A stretch of 64,000 bases of DNA from Thysanoteuthis rhombus (GCA_963457665.1 OY735220.1:34629194-34693193), one strand, 5' to 3'. Positions 42,681-55,330 are shown, counted from the stretch's first letter. Notes: a model not told the origin generated them from the letters alone. Program-made: numbers and translations.

Positions 42681-43710
42681 CATACATGTGAAAAATGACG
42701 GTGTTATTTATACATAGATCGACACCATGGTGCATAGCTCATTCGTAGGTAATTTATGTACAAGATTTTTTATAAATCTCGACTCAACATCAAACATTTC
42801 GTCCATTCACACAAATTCTTTTTTTCTTTTATGTTTGGTTTCAGACGTCCAGCAAATCTGTGACATAACATTCATTACTATGTAATAACGCCTCATTTTG
42901 ATAAAACCCTATAATTAATCTTTTAGCTACATTAATGTGTTTCATATGGATCCATTCATTATAATTTTAGATGATGACAGGAGTCAGACAAAACGTTAAT
43001 ATATACAGCCGTACAAACGTATAATTAAAGATACTAATTTGCATATACGGCTACTGTATGGATAGATATTGACGATTGACATCCCCTATCTTTCTAATTT
43101 TCATTGCATTCTTAGAGTGAAACCATTTACAATGTATTTACATTATCCATTTGAGCTCTATTCTGTCACTAACGCTTGTATTGATTCTTAACCCGTGACA
43201 ACCCCATACTTTTTTAAAAATTTATTCCCATATGTGTGAGGGAAAGAGAGATGTTTGCATGTTCGTACGCATGTGCGTGTGTATGAGATGAAGTATACAT
43301 CGAAAGAAATTTTTGTTCGTGTATTGCGACCAATTAAGATTCGTACTGAATAGACGACGTGTTTGCGATCTCGTCTTCATTCTCGTTAGCAGAAACGTCC
43401 TGAGATTTGAGCAACCCGTCAATTGAATTAATTCTACAATGGTGGTCTTGGCGAGGAAATAAAAAAAGATGAAAAAAAGGGGGGGTTAAAAACAACTTCT
43501 AATGACCACCGGATACAACATACACATTATAGAGGTGGAAGAAGATATCGATAAAATATCTAATGAAGATGATTATGCAGAAAAGTGTATGACGTGTGCA
43601 TCTGCATGTATTGTACGTCCTTATATGGAGTGTGTGTGATGACTTCTAGGTCTGTGCGTGCATGTTTGTACTTTTTGTGAGATTTAATCGAATGAAAATG
43701 TTCTACTTTT
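42677..43710. other. No feature recognised
   Basis: AT-rich, no coding support. Confidence 0.4.
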
Positions 43711-43714
43711 TAGG

Positions 43715-44175
43715 GTTGGTCGACTTTTGAGCATGTGGCTATGGAACAGTGACAACTGAGCGAGGACAATTTGAGCAGGGACAATTGTGCGTGAGATAAT
43801 TGAGCCTTGGGACAATTGAGCGTGCTACAATTTAGTGGAGGTCAATTGACAGATCGTCAGGGAACAAAATTAGCGCTTAGGATGAACCGGGCGAGCTGAA
43901 CTTATGTGACCTTAGCGATACCAGTTCTTACTTAAAAGGCAAGCGGAGCAAAAATATTTGAATTCAAGAGCGTAATTAAAAACAGTATTTTATTTACCGA
44001 TACTATTTTCAACATTATTGTATAATTGACATAAACGACGGAATGTTTACCATAAATCCGCCCAGTTGTCCTCCGCTCAATTATCCGTTCAATCGTCCTC
44101 CGCTCAATTATCCGCTCAACTGTTGGCGCTAAATAGTCGCACACCCAATAGTCAACTGCTTAATAGTAGTCCCAT
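43715..44175. mobile_element. Foldback element candidate with repetitive arms
   Basis: The left arm (about 43715-43850) is built from GGACAATTGAGC-type units (GACAACTGAGCGAGGACAAT, AGGGACAATTGTGCG, TGGGACAATTGAGCGTG). The right arm (about 44050-44175), on the minus strand, reads GCGACTATTTAGCGCCAACA, GTTGAGCGGATAATTGAGCG, GAGGACGATTGAACG. The arms are inverted and enclose about 200 bp of AT-rich sequence. Long inverted arms made of short tandem units are the hallmark of foldback transposons. The minus frame 43932-44144 partly encodes the arm and is not a gene. Confidence 0.55.
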
Positions 44176-44239
44176 GAGATGTGCGAATGCATTTCTATAA
44201 GACACTTTTTGGTCAGTTTGTCGGTTTGTCAGTCACTTG

Positions 44240-44612
44240 ACAGACCCGTAAACTGAGAACCATGCAACGTGCACATGAAAGAATAATGCTGGGCCTCATA
44301 TGGAGAGACCACAAAACAGCACAGTACTTCTGAGAAAAGACAAGAGTTAGAGACATCATAGAATCCATAAAAAATCTCAAATGGCGGTGGGCTGGCCATG
44401 TTGCAAGAATGGCAGACAATCGATGGACATCACGACTCACAACATGGATTCCCAGAGACCACATGCGCAACCGAGGCCGGCAAAATGTTAGATGGAGAGA
44501 CGAGCTAGACAAGTTCAGGAAGTACTGGCTCCGTGACGCCCATGATAGAGAAGTGTGGCAAATCCTGGGGAAGGTCTATGTCCAACGACGGACGCTAAAA
44601 GACTGATGATGA
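44240..44612 (+). pseudogene. RTE-type LINE C-terminal fragment, copy 6 (young)
   Basis: The plus frame encodes RKLRTMQRAHERIMLGLIWR, DHKTAQYF, a stop where other copies have Arg (CGA to TGA), then EKTRVRDIIESIKNLKWRWA, GHVARMADNRWTSRLTTWIP, RDHMRNRGRQNVRWRDELDK, FRKYWLRDAHDREVWQILGK and VYVQRRTLKD. The stop codon TGA merges with a short (GAT)n tail at 44604-44616. It is very similar to the 61.4-kb copy. Confidence 0.85.
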
Positions 44613-44616
44613 TGAT

Positions 44617-45475
44617 AAATATATTAAATATCAACTTTCTCAGCCATATGTACAATTGCTATGAAACCTGGTCCAAAAATACTATTACTAGCACTTCGTT
44701 TGGAAACCTTTTGGAATCGAGAATCATTTTTCTATTATTTTGAAACTCAATCACACACAGCTCTCCCCCCTCTTCAATTTCTTCACTCCGAAAGCCAACC
44801 TCTTCTCCTTCTTCTTCCCTTCGTTCGTATTTTCGTTTATGGAAATAATAGTCACTAATTGTTATAGTTACTAATGATTGGATATTGCTAACAAGTCCCA
44901 TGCTTGAAAGGTTCGTCACTAATCGTTGTTGCAAATAAACGAGACAACAACATGAACAGATATGGACGTAAGAATGGTGGACAGATCGTTGAATAAGTGG
45001 TTCTTGTTTTAATTATTCCTTTGATCTGATCCCAATTCGAATGAAATGTCCAAACGCCAGACAAGCGATGAGTTTGGACATCTTAAATCATCAACCAAGA
45101 ATCTGTTTTTGCAAGAAGCAACCCATTAGTCCAGAGAGACAGCCAGGGAACTCAGTGTTGTCAACTGATAACATTTTTTCGCGCTAAATCAACCTCGAAA
45201 TAGGCATAAACCTCCACAGTATAATGTGCTAAATATAATCACTGTTAGGTATCATGGCTATTTTTAATAGCTAGAAATGGCTATTATCGCCTGAAATGGC
45301 TTGCAAAATTGCTTTAAAATAGCGTTCAATATGGGCTGAAAATAGCGCCAAATGTTGAACGCAAGGAACGCGCAAAACCTAGCGCCAGAAAGAGCTAAAT
45401 CGGCGACATTGCCTGGGATTACGGTGACGTCAGTTAATAAGGATCAGCGATATGAAAAACTGAAATCAACTTGAA
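44617..45475. other. No feature recognised; CRE palindrome at 45425-45432
   Basis: A repeated word (ATAGCGC, GCTATTTT, GGCTATTA) gives a patch of imperfect internal repeats at 45250-45360. No gene. Confidence 0.35.
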
Positions 45476-45479
45476 TTGA

Positions 45480-45765
45480 AGAGCCATTTAAGCATAAACT
45501 TTCATTTAAAATTGACCCCCCCACACACACACACGCACACTAAAAACCTATTTGGGTGGTGATTAAAAAAGACCCAGACTAGAACGTTTTTTTTCCTGGA
45601 CAATATGACGAGTGAATGTTTGAATTTTTACCTATCTAGCTATGCAAATTAGATCTGATCATGTGACTTGTACATAGCCAGCCAGCCAGACCCACTTAAA
45701 AACTGAAAAAGCCTTTGTTGATGTAGACAGTTTTGGTTAACGGTTTGTGGTGAATAGTCTACCAA
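45480..45765 (-). repeat. Dispersed repeat A, copy 8
   Basis: On the minus strand it starts CCACAAACCGTTAACCAAAA, CTGTCTACATC, CAGTTTTTAAGTGGGTCTGG, CTGGCTGGCTATGTACAAGT, then CACCACCCAAATAGGTTTTT, TCAATTTTAAATGAAAGTTT and ATGCTTAAATGGCTC. The 3' quarter is missing. The (CA)n run at 45525-45540 lies at a short C/T-rich position of the family. Confidence 0.7.
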
Positions 45766-45884
45766 ATTATTATTTTACAGAGTGCACGACGCTTCAAAAT
45801 GTCTTTCAAAGGTTATTGACTCTGCTGTCAGAGATGCTCCATCAATTCAACACCGTCGTCAAAAAGTTGAGTCCCTAATGAATG

Positions 45885-46089
45885 AAAAAAGAAAGAAAAA
45901 AGAAAAGAAAAAAGAAAATTTGGGGAGAATAAGAACAGAAAGAAAGGAAGAAGGCAAAAAGGGAGAAAAGAAGAGAAATAAAAAGGGAGAGAGAAGAGGC
46001 GTTGGAAAGGAAAAAGAAGAAAAAAATGAGAATAAAAGGAAGAAAAGGCAAGATAAAAAAGGAATAAAGACTCACAGAGAAAGGAAGAA

Positions 46090-46128
<39 letters not shown>

Positions 46129-46190
46129 AAAACGTAGGAAAAAGAAAGAAAATGGAAGAAAGAAGGATAGAAAAAAGAAGGGAACATAAA
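45885..46190 (+). repeat. Polypurine (GAAA/AAGA) tract
   Basis: About 300 bp of purine-rich strand with a perfect (GA)n at 46092-46122. Lys/Glu/Arg-rich and Phe/Leu/Ser-rich frames on the two strands are artefacts. Confidence 0.85.
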
Positions 46191-47060
46191 CAGAAAGAAA
46201 AAATTAAAAGAATAAGCATGATTTCATCAAAATGAACAAAACTGAATTCATTTCTCCAGACAATACTATTCCAACACTACTAGTCCCATTTTAAATCACT
46301 CATTATTTATAAGTGGGAGTGAATTTGTCATCAATTTTTGCTCATATTACTGTGTCAATGTTATTAGTGCATGACGTCACAAGAGGGCCTAATTAGTAGG
46401 AAGAAAGAAAGAAAGGAAAAGCCTACTCAACTTAATGGTTAATCCGCTACTGACTTCCAAATCATAGAAAAAAAGAAAAGAATTTGTATCGCTCTTAGTT
46501 AGATTCGACTCCGAGCTGATGTCCAGCTGAACGGCCCAAGCCATCGAACACCAGAATCATAAAAAAAAAAAATTAAAATTCATTCGTGGTTATTAATGTC
46601 GGACGAATATCCCATGCTTTTTTCTTTTAATTCTTATGTTTTCACATTTTTCAGATGGTCTCCTCATTATATCATCAGTTTTGATGACAAACAACTTTAG
46701 TTGCATGGAAGTTTTCGCCGAGAAGAAAAAAAAATATACAAGGAACACACTCTTAATTTGTCATCTTTTTCTTGAATCAATCAATTTTCTTATCAAGGTA
46801 TAGATATACGAAAGCATCCCATCGTAGAAATCTGACACTGTCATTTTTTATTGTTGGTGTTTGACATCGAGTAACTATGCAAAATCATCATGATTTTTTG
46901 AGTGCATCTTGTTTTAAATGTATAACTCATCAGTTTTTGGTGAGAAAGTCTTGTTACACAATGTAAACCAACTCCGGTCGGGGCTGAATTTGCACTAATT
47001 GGGAAAGGTACGAACCCATCTTTTCTACCCTAGCTATGAGTGAAAATTGTAAGGCTGATT
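46191..47060. other. No gene recognised; CRE palindrome at 46372-46379
   Basis: AT-rich sequence. No coding support. Confidence 0.4.
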
Positions 47061-47067
47061 GGACTCT

Positions 47068-47352
47068 CTAGCCCTGGGAAGGCAACCAGTCTAGGAGACG
47101 GACAACTCTTGATTCCAAATCAGGAAGTGGAGCCCTGTTTAGGCGGTTTGACGACCAACTTGATGTCCTTCTGGCATCTCCTTCAGCCAAGTTGATGTCC
47201 GAAGTATCATTTTCTGGTTTTCTCTGGACTACAACAGCAAGGCCGAGAGGGTGATTCTGACAACCAGGCATCCTAGGATCTCCATACGCTTCGCCCTGGC
47301 ATGTGACCAAGAGGGGACGCTCTGCTGTATGTAGAGTGAGAACGAAAGCCAT
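47068..47352 (-). CDS. Unrecognised protein-like ORF, possibly repeat-derived
   Basis: The 94-residue minus frame begins MAFVLTLHTAERPLLVTCQG and ends ESRVVRLLDWLPSQG. It has balanced amino-acid use and is GC-richer than the AT-rich DNA on both sides, unlike the compositional frames nearby. After its stop the same frame stays open for about 34 codons, suggesting a longer ancestral frame. No domain is recognised. It may be a fragment of a mobile element, an exon or chance. Confidence 0.3.
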   Translation of the reverse strand: MAFVLTLHTAERPLLVTCQGEAYGDPRMPGCQNHPLGLAVVVQRKPENDTSDINLAEGDARRTSSWSSNRLNRAPLPDLESRVVRLLDWLPSQG

Positions 47353-47789
47353 TCATTCAATACGCTTACTACTCACTCTGTGTCTGACTCGTAGATATTT
47401 TATTTGATATAGTCTAAGAGTTTATGCAGATAGTGATGCTGATGATAATTTTGTGTAGAGTGGTTGAATGGTACTGGTATGGCAGAATGGTGAACTTTAG
47501 TCAGTGGAGAGTTAAAAGAAGAATAAATGGAAATAACATTGAATATTCATGGAAGTGGTGGTGATGAGCAAAATGTGTGGGATGAAGAGATAATATCAAT
47601 CATTCAGTTGATAAGACATCGAGATAATGTCAGCAAATCACCGTAGGAGTTCGGAATGGAGCCACTTCTCAATGAGAGAATAATGACCCCCGGCAAGAGT
47701 GGGCGAGGCTGTCGGGTAGGGACGAGTGGGAAGAAGAAATTGAAGCGCACAAGTGAGAAGAGGTCTGGGAAAAAGACATGAATGAAACA
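47353..47789. other. No feature recognised
   Basis: No gene. The minus frame 47638-47982 mostly translates the neighbouring purine tract. Confidence 0.4.
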
Positions 47790-48020
47790 ATGAATACGAA
47801 TTGATAAAAGATAGAGTAGAGAAAGAAAGTAGTTGAAGAAAAATGAAAGAAAAAAGAAGAAATGTCATGCAGTAAGAAAGACAATAAAAATGATTAAAAT
47901 GAACGAAAAAGAGAAGGAGAGACATAATGATCAAAGAAAGAAGAAAAAAAAGAAACATAAAAAGAGGAAGATTGACCGACAAGAAAAAGAAGAATGAACG
48001 AGAAAAAAAAGGAACATGTC
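47790..48020 (+). repeat. Purine-rich low-complexity tract
   Basis: GAAAGAAAGT, AAGAAAAAAAAGAAAC and related words; no coding. Confidence 0.7.
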
Positions 48021-49200
48021 TATGAAGGTTAGCAGAACTTTTCGACTGGCTCGGGCGTCTATTCAGAAGAAGGAAACTCCAATAGAAAACCTACGATCTC
48101 GGGCCGGACTGATACCGCCGAACTTTGATGGTTTGAAGGGTTAGGACGATAACGCCCGAACTGCACTCCATCTTGAAGCTCCATTGCACAAGCACGAGGG
48201 TCTCGACCAAATTTTAGAACGAAATGAGTGGGACGAAAATGACAAGTGGAAGATGCCCCTGGTAGCTGCAGTTCAAATCCTGCTCCCAGGGAGCTCCGGA
48301 ATAATTAATGGGTTCATTCAAAATCAGGAACTTCTGCAACCGAATAGCGCTATAGCAACACAACCTCCCGACACGGAGAGAAAAAAAAAGGTAGCCTAAA
48401 TGAAGCTAGTCTCCCTCCTACTCAGAATGGTTCACTGTTACCAACGGCTTCTTCAAAATTGGTTGCAGGGCTCAAAAAGGAACCGAAATCGAGGGATAAC
48501 TATTCTCTTAAAAGGTATGATTTTCTGCGAACCTCAATTTTCTCCAGAATGAGATTTTGAAAGAAAAAGAATGAAGGAAAGAATCCAAAGATATTTCAAC
48601 TTTCAAATTCATGAACCGTTCGAAACCACTCTTAAACACGTTGGAACTCTTCAATGAATAGAAGTAAAAAAAAAAATGAAATTATCTTATTTATTGAATT
48701 CAAGAAAATAAGAGAAAACTTCGAAAAAATATTTGATAAGAAGAACCTCGATCAGTTGTTATCCCCCTACATTTGAATTTCAAAAAAATTATGTTCAAGA
48801 ATTAATGTCAAAAGCAACGGGCCAATATTCAAGAAAGATTTTACTTCCACAAAATATTATTAGAGCCGTTACAGGTGGCTCAGTTCATGATATAAAATTA
48901 CTGTTTCTTGATATTTTTTTTTTTGCTGGTGTTTTTGGTTTGTTCCCGTGGAGAATTCATTGTTGCACATAAATCGTAATTGTCAGAATTCTGCACGAAA
49001 AGATGGTAAGTCGAGTTCTTCTGTCTGAATGCATTTGGGATTGTTTTCTCTGGGTATATTTATCCGAGAACTGACATATTCTTAGGATGTTAACCGGGAG
49101 CCAAATAGCCCGCTTATACATGTGTTAATTATTAACACCATGTGAATCTTTTGTTGTAAGTATGAAATAAACTTTGTACGACTTCGAGGATGTGTATGTG
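48021..49200. other. Unassigned; possible tRNA-like arm near 48270
   Basis: 48040-48400 is less AT-rich. The T-arm-like hairpin GCAGTTCAAATCCTGC (48269-48284) resembles a B-box region, but no convincing A-box precedes it. The plus frame 48184-48399 overlaps it and is unsupported. Confidence 0.3.
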
Positions 49201-49214
49201 AGATAGATGAATAG

Positions 49215-49222
49215 ATAGATTA

Positions 49223-49263
<41 letters not shown>

Positions 49264-49302
49264 GACAGAGACAGAAACAGAGAGACAGAGAGAGAGATAG
49301 AG
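49215..49302 (+). repeat. (GA)n/(GACA)n microsatellite
   Basis: GA run, GACA units at 49242-49262, then AGAGACAGAGA-like units. Confidence 0.9.
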
Positions 49303-49534
49303 ATACGTAAGTCTGGCTCAGGCTAGTACATGGCCACTTTTAATCTTCTACTTATCTATTAAGCCACACGATGATTTTTGGTCTTGAGCATTTGCAAAGA
49401 GAGATAACTATTAAATGATAATTATAGAGAAATCTATATTCATTTTTTAAATGCGTAAAAGTCATGGTTCATTTTGATTTAACATAAACAAGAGAATACA
49501 TAGTAAGGGTTTTAACCAGTTAGTTTTTGAAAGA

Positions 49535-49600
49535 TACCGATAAAAAAGTTTTTATTGGGGGTTCAATTTACCGTGTAAATGTATCCTGAACTTCCAAGAA
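49535..49600 (+). repeat. Dispersed repeat A, copy 9 (small fragment)
   Basis: GTTTTTATTGGGGGTTCAAT, TTACCGTGTAAATGTATCCT match the central block TTTTTAGTGGGTTCAATTTA of the family only. Confidence 0.4.
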
Positions 49601-50100
49601 AAACTCAGATGGGTTTTATATAAATGCACAAACGGGGTTGTTCCAATTACTCCAGTAAGGATAGTTACAATTCTCATCTTCATACTCATAGAATGTTGTT
49701 GTTGGTATGCTTTCAAAATGGCCCTGGCCCTCCAATAATGATGGCTAAAATTCTTGGAGTAAGAATGTAAGAATCCTAATTATCATTATGTGGGCTCTTG
49801 GGCCATTTTGAAGACCATTGTAAAAATATTTTGGGCATCTGAGGAACAATCGAAACTCTTTAGACGACAGCATTGCGGCAGGAATGCAACATTTCGAAGT
49901 GTTGAGGAAACTTGCTGTCACCTGGTAACCTGGCAATGTCGCAGAAAAGTACTCATGTGAAAATTCATTAATATCAATAAAAAGAACAAGTATAAGAATG
50001 ATAAGGATAAGTGTTTTGCTGTCACTTGATCCCCAGTAAATCCAACCAGATACAAATATACTGCTGATGTGAAATCTCAATGGGTATCATACAATAATAA
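49601..50100. other. No feature recognised
   Basis: AT-rich with no coding support. Confidence 0.4.
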
Positions 50101-50103
50101 TAA

Positions 50104-50193
50104 TAGAAGAAGAAGAAGAAGAAGAAGAAGAAGAAGAAGAAGAAGAAGAAGAAGAAGAAGAAGAAGAAGAAGAAGAAGAAGAAGAAGAAGAAA
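50104..50193 (+). repeat. (AAG)n microsatellite
   Basis: About 29 GAA/AAG units; the poly-Phe minus frame is an artefact. Confidence 0.95.
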
Positions 50194-50710
50194 GGTGAAC
50201 AGATGGAATAAAAATGAAGATCACATCTGAAAATTTCAGCTACTCTCAACTAGAGAGTGTGGAAATTTGGGTGGGGCTAGGACGACTGACGAACAGCGAA
50301 GGGATCTAGTGAGGGTTAGGCAAAACAGCAACAACAACAAAAGAGACACTGAATGAGGGTAAGGGAATAATAAGAATGGGAGCAGAAAAAAAACTGGCAA
50401 AAACCACACAGACCTATCCACCGGAAATCAACGCCCCCTCCTCTCAGTTGTTCCGTACACTTCACTTCCTTTGACGTCATAGCCTCGTTTCAGCTTCTCA
50501 CAAGCCCAATCTTTCTCTCCCCGACTCTTCACTCTCGACTCGTCGTCTGAAATAAAATTTTATCCATCAGGAATCCCTTAAACTGTGCTCAACTGACCTG
50601 ACCGGGGTCGGGCTTGCTGCTGTCGGCCATTAAACACAGCGAATTGAATCTTAGAAACCATTGGCCCGAAATGAAGAAAGTGTTTGCAACAATTTGCAAG
50701 AAATGAGGAC
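50194..50710. other. No gene recognised; CRE palindrome at 50472-50479
   Basis: More GC-rich at 50410-50640, with TTTGACGTCATAGCC. No exon recognised. Confidence 0.35.
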
Positions 50711-50713
50711 AAC

Positions 50714-50895
50714 GCCATCATCATCATAATCATCGTCATGATCATGATGATGATCATCATCATAACCACCACCAGAACCACCACAGCCATCAACATCATC
50801 ATCACCAGAAGCACCTGCACAGGCAGCACCAGCACCGGCAGCAGCACCACTACCACCATTACCACCACCACCACCACCACCATCATCATTCTTTA
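50714..50895 (+). repeat. Imperfect (CAT/CAC/CAG)n trinucleotide tract
   Basis: CAN triplets dominate both strands. The Met/Val-run and Asp/Gly-run minus frames and the Thr/Ile-run plus frame are artefacts of triplet periodicity. Confidence 0.85.
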
Positions 50896-51760
50896 CGTTA
50901 TTATTGTTATTATTGTTGTTCTTCTTTCTAGATGCCAATTTCAAAAGATTTATCGCACATTTTTTCTCATTTCAATTTTTTTTTTTTTTACCTGCCCTCA
51001 TTTTCTGTTGTTATTTCATCTTTTTCTTTGCGTGAGTAAGTAATCTCGAGAAACATTCTCGCGGGTATTCGCAAATCGTTTAAAATATGACTCAAGGTCA
51101 AGGAGGTCATTTATTACAGACTGATTTGGAGAAAATATTTAGGTACCTCAATCACTCTACAGACACCAAGGAATAGCCTGATTCCCTCGTTTTTTTTTTG
51201 TTTTTTTTTTTTAATGCTACGACGAGTGTCTGATGATAAGTCCCAGAATACAGCAATACAATCAAAACAAATAACATATGTGTCAACTGGACAATCTCGG
51301 ATACGAGTGCAGAATTTCGGAAATTTAATGTGAATGTTTTTGAGCATTTTGTTGAAAATAGATCAAAAAGGATTTTATATTGGCTTCTCTAAAACGTCAG
51401 ATTTTGTCTTGACATTATACTTTGTTAAATCAACTATTTGGCCGAGTAGACTTGAGTCTAGGGTTCTGGAAGGGGATTGGGACGAGAACAAAATAATGGT
51501 ATGATTGGATGTATACTTGGGTATTATGGGCAATATTTCAGTACTTTAGCATATATAGAATAACAGAAATACTATTTTGTTTTATAAATTAGGCCCCAAG
51601 CTTACAAACATTTAGTAGTAATGCTTTTAGGACATTACGTAATAAATTTCTAAAGTTCAGCTTAGGGGCCCGGCTGGTAGATCATCTGTCCCTGTCATTA
51701 TGACACAAAGGGCAGCTGGGCGGTGAAAACTGCGGCGTTAAAAGGCCAACCTTTTGGTTA
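50896..51760. other. No feature recognised
   Basis: AT-rich with T homopolymers. No gene. Confidence 0.4.
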
Positions 51761-51764
51761 ATCA

Positions 51765-51970
51765 CTAGAAACCGTCAGTCAAGACTGTGAACATGGTCAA
51801 TATTTCTTTAGTTTTCAAGTTATTTTCCTGATTGGCTGATTATGTATATATGAATGTATCTCGTGTACAGTCAGCACCAATAGAGCTAGAGTGCTGAAAA
51901 CATTTACTCCTTATTGTGTCTTGAAATAACTTCATATTGTTTTTTGTTTTTTTACCTTCCCCCGAACGAA
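51765..51970 (+). repeat. Dispersed repeat A, copy 10 (5' half)
   Basis: GAAACCGTCAGTCAAGACTG, TTTCTTTAGTTTTCAAGTTA, GATTGGCTGATTATGTATAT, ATGAATGTATCTCGTGTACA, AGCACCAATAGAGCTAGAGT, GCTGAAAACATTTACTCCTT and TTGTGTCTTGAAATAAC. The 3' half is replaced by repeat B. Confidence 0.7.
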
Positions 51971-52009
51971 TCGAGATATAAACATAGAAATGACGCTACA
52001 AGTATTTTT

Positions 52010-52200
52010 CCACTGGAAAACATTAGAGGTATAGTGAAAAGAGATTCAGTAGAATCTAGATGTTATTCATAAACCCTTCAAGATAAGGCCAAAGAAAGAT
52101 TAAAAAGGTCATTTTTTCACTAGGGGTCTCGTGAAGTACCGATGCCATTTGTCAAGTCTCTACACAAAACAGTGTAGTCAGTGTTGCGCTTGAAAACACA
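52010..52200 (+). repeat. Dispersed repeat B, copy 3
   Basis: CCACTGGAAAACATTAGAGG, GTAGAATCTAGATGTTATTC, ATAAACCCTTCAAGATAAGG, AAAAAGGTCATTTT, GATGCCATTTGTCAAGTCTC and ACAAAACAGTGTAGTC follow the order at 57280-57480. Confidence 0.6.
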
Positions 52201-52298
52201 AATGCAAACTCACACACACAAACACACGCACAAAGGATAGAACCATTTGCCACTTTTGGTGGCAAAGGTAGATCAATATATAGTTATCTTACCAGTAT

Positions 52299-52739
<441 letters not shown>

Positions 52740-52808
<69 letters not shown>
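52740..52808. repeat. (TA)n microsatellite
   Basis: TA run of about 34 units. Confidence 0.95.
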
Positions 52809-54085
<1,277 letters not shown>

Positions 54086-54640
54086 CCTAATTCACGTTAT
54101 ATTGGATGACGTCGTCTTTTGTACCTTACGTTTTGCGTTATACAGTATCGGTCAAAAATGAGTACACCCTAGTACGTTTTGTTTTAAAATTAAAAAGTTA
54201 AACTCGACTAAAGTTGACCAGGATTCAATCATTTCAAGTTGAACATTACACAATCAGAATGGATATTATTGGTTATTATTTATGACTAAACTTTACAGAA
54301 TTGAAAATCTGTTCTCAAAAATATAATCATGTATCTGCCCTAAATGAGTACACCTAATTCATGTTTTATTGGATGACATCGTCTCTGTATCACTCCACTT
54401 TTGTGTTATACAATGTTATCCTTGAATGAATGGATACATCCCTACCTCGTTTTTTTCAAGAAAAGTTGATTTTCTTCTAAACCAAACCAAGCAAGTTTTA
54501 TCATTCCAAATGGAACAGAACACAATCAAAAACGGCTGTTAACAGGTATTATTTATTATCTAATTCTACAGCATTGAAACTCTGTTGCGAAAAATATGAA
54601 TATGTTAACCGTCCAAAATGAGTACACCCCTATGAAAGAA
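54086..54640 (+). mobile_element. Two tandem ~267-bp units with Tc1/mariner-like end motif
   Basis: CCTAATTCACGTTATATTGG (54086) and CCTAATTCATGTTTTATTGG (54353) begin units that share GATGACRTCGTC, GTTATACARTRTYR, AAAATGAGTACACC, TCATTYCAARTKGAACA and ATTATTTAT. ATGAGTACACC occurs three times in direct orientation. TACAGTATCGGTCAAAAATG at 54142 looks like a Tc1/mariner terminus, but I see no inverted partner and no transposase. Confidence 0.5.
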
Positions 54641-54734
54641 CGTTATTAATGATCAGAAGTTTGCCTCATCAATAATACCTGATTTTTGATCGTGTAACGT
54701 TCCGATAGAAATGATAAAACCCTGCTGTGTTCAG

Positions 54735-55058
54735 TTTCGCAAATTGAGAACCATGCAACGTGCACATAAAAGAATTATGCTTGGCCTCACATGGAGAGAC
54801 CACATAACAGCGCAGTGCATCTGGGAAAAGACAAGAGTCAGAGACATCATAGAATCCATTAAAAAGTCTCAAATGGCAGTGGGCTGTCCATGTTGCAAGA
54901 ATGGTGGACAATCGATGGACGTGGAACTGAGGCTGGCAGAATATTGGATGGAGAGACAAGCTAGACAAAATCAGAAAGTGCTTGCTCCGCGACGCCCACG
55001 ATAGAGAAGTGTAGCGAACCGTGGGGAAGGTCTATGTCCAACGACGGACGTTGAAAGA

Positions 55059-55098
<40 letters not shown>
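54735..55098 (+). pseudogene. RTE-type LINE C-terminal fragment, copy 7
   Basis: The plus frame encodes RKLRTMQRAHKRIMLGLTWR, DHITAQCIWEKTRVRDIIES, IKK, then a +1 insertion (AAAAAGTCTC versus AAAAATCTC) shifts frame. About 40 bp encoding the RLTTWIPRDH region is deleted around 54920. The end GGTCTATGTCCAACGACGGA is followed by TTGAAAGAATGATGATG and a long (GAT)n tail to 55098. Confidence 0.85.
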
Positions 55099-55186
55099 GT
55101 TTAGGAAAAACTTTCTTATGGGTGATAATGTTTACGTGACTTTGAATAACTTTTTCTTCTTTGTATATATATATATATATATATAT
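55099..55186. repeat. Spacer with short (TA)n
   Basis: TA run at about 55164-55187 abuts the SINE-3 copy. Confidence 0.8.
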
Positions 55187-55330
55187 AATGACTTAGACAG
55201 CATAAACAAAAAAAGAATAGGTTTGCTGCAGGAATTGAACCTGCCACCATTAAGGTAGCTGCTTCAGCGCATCTTTGCTTTTACCCAAACAGCCCAGCCT
55301 GACATAAGCCTTTATACCCGCTATTCTCAT
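55187..55330 (-). mobile_element. SINE-3, copy 1
   Basis: On the minus strand: head GGCTGTTTGGGTAAAAGCAA, AGATGCGCTGAAGCAGC, B-box GGCAGGTTCAATTCCTGC (T-arm hairpin at 55228-55245), then the tail TTTTTTTGTTTATGCTGTCT AAGTCATTA. The anticodon arm is degraded. It is a tRNA-derived SINE, not a functional tRNA. Confidence 0.6.

Noticed and set aside
45782-46189. 135-residue Lys/Glu/Arg-rich plus frame
   Set aside because: Purine-tract artefact; the minus strand is open over the same span.
50578-50944. Met/Val-run and Asp/Gly-run frames suggesting low-complexity proteins
   Set aside because: They translate a CAT/CAC triplet tract in different phases.
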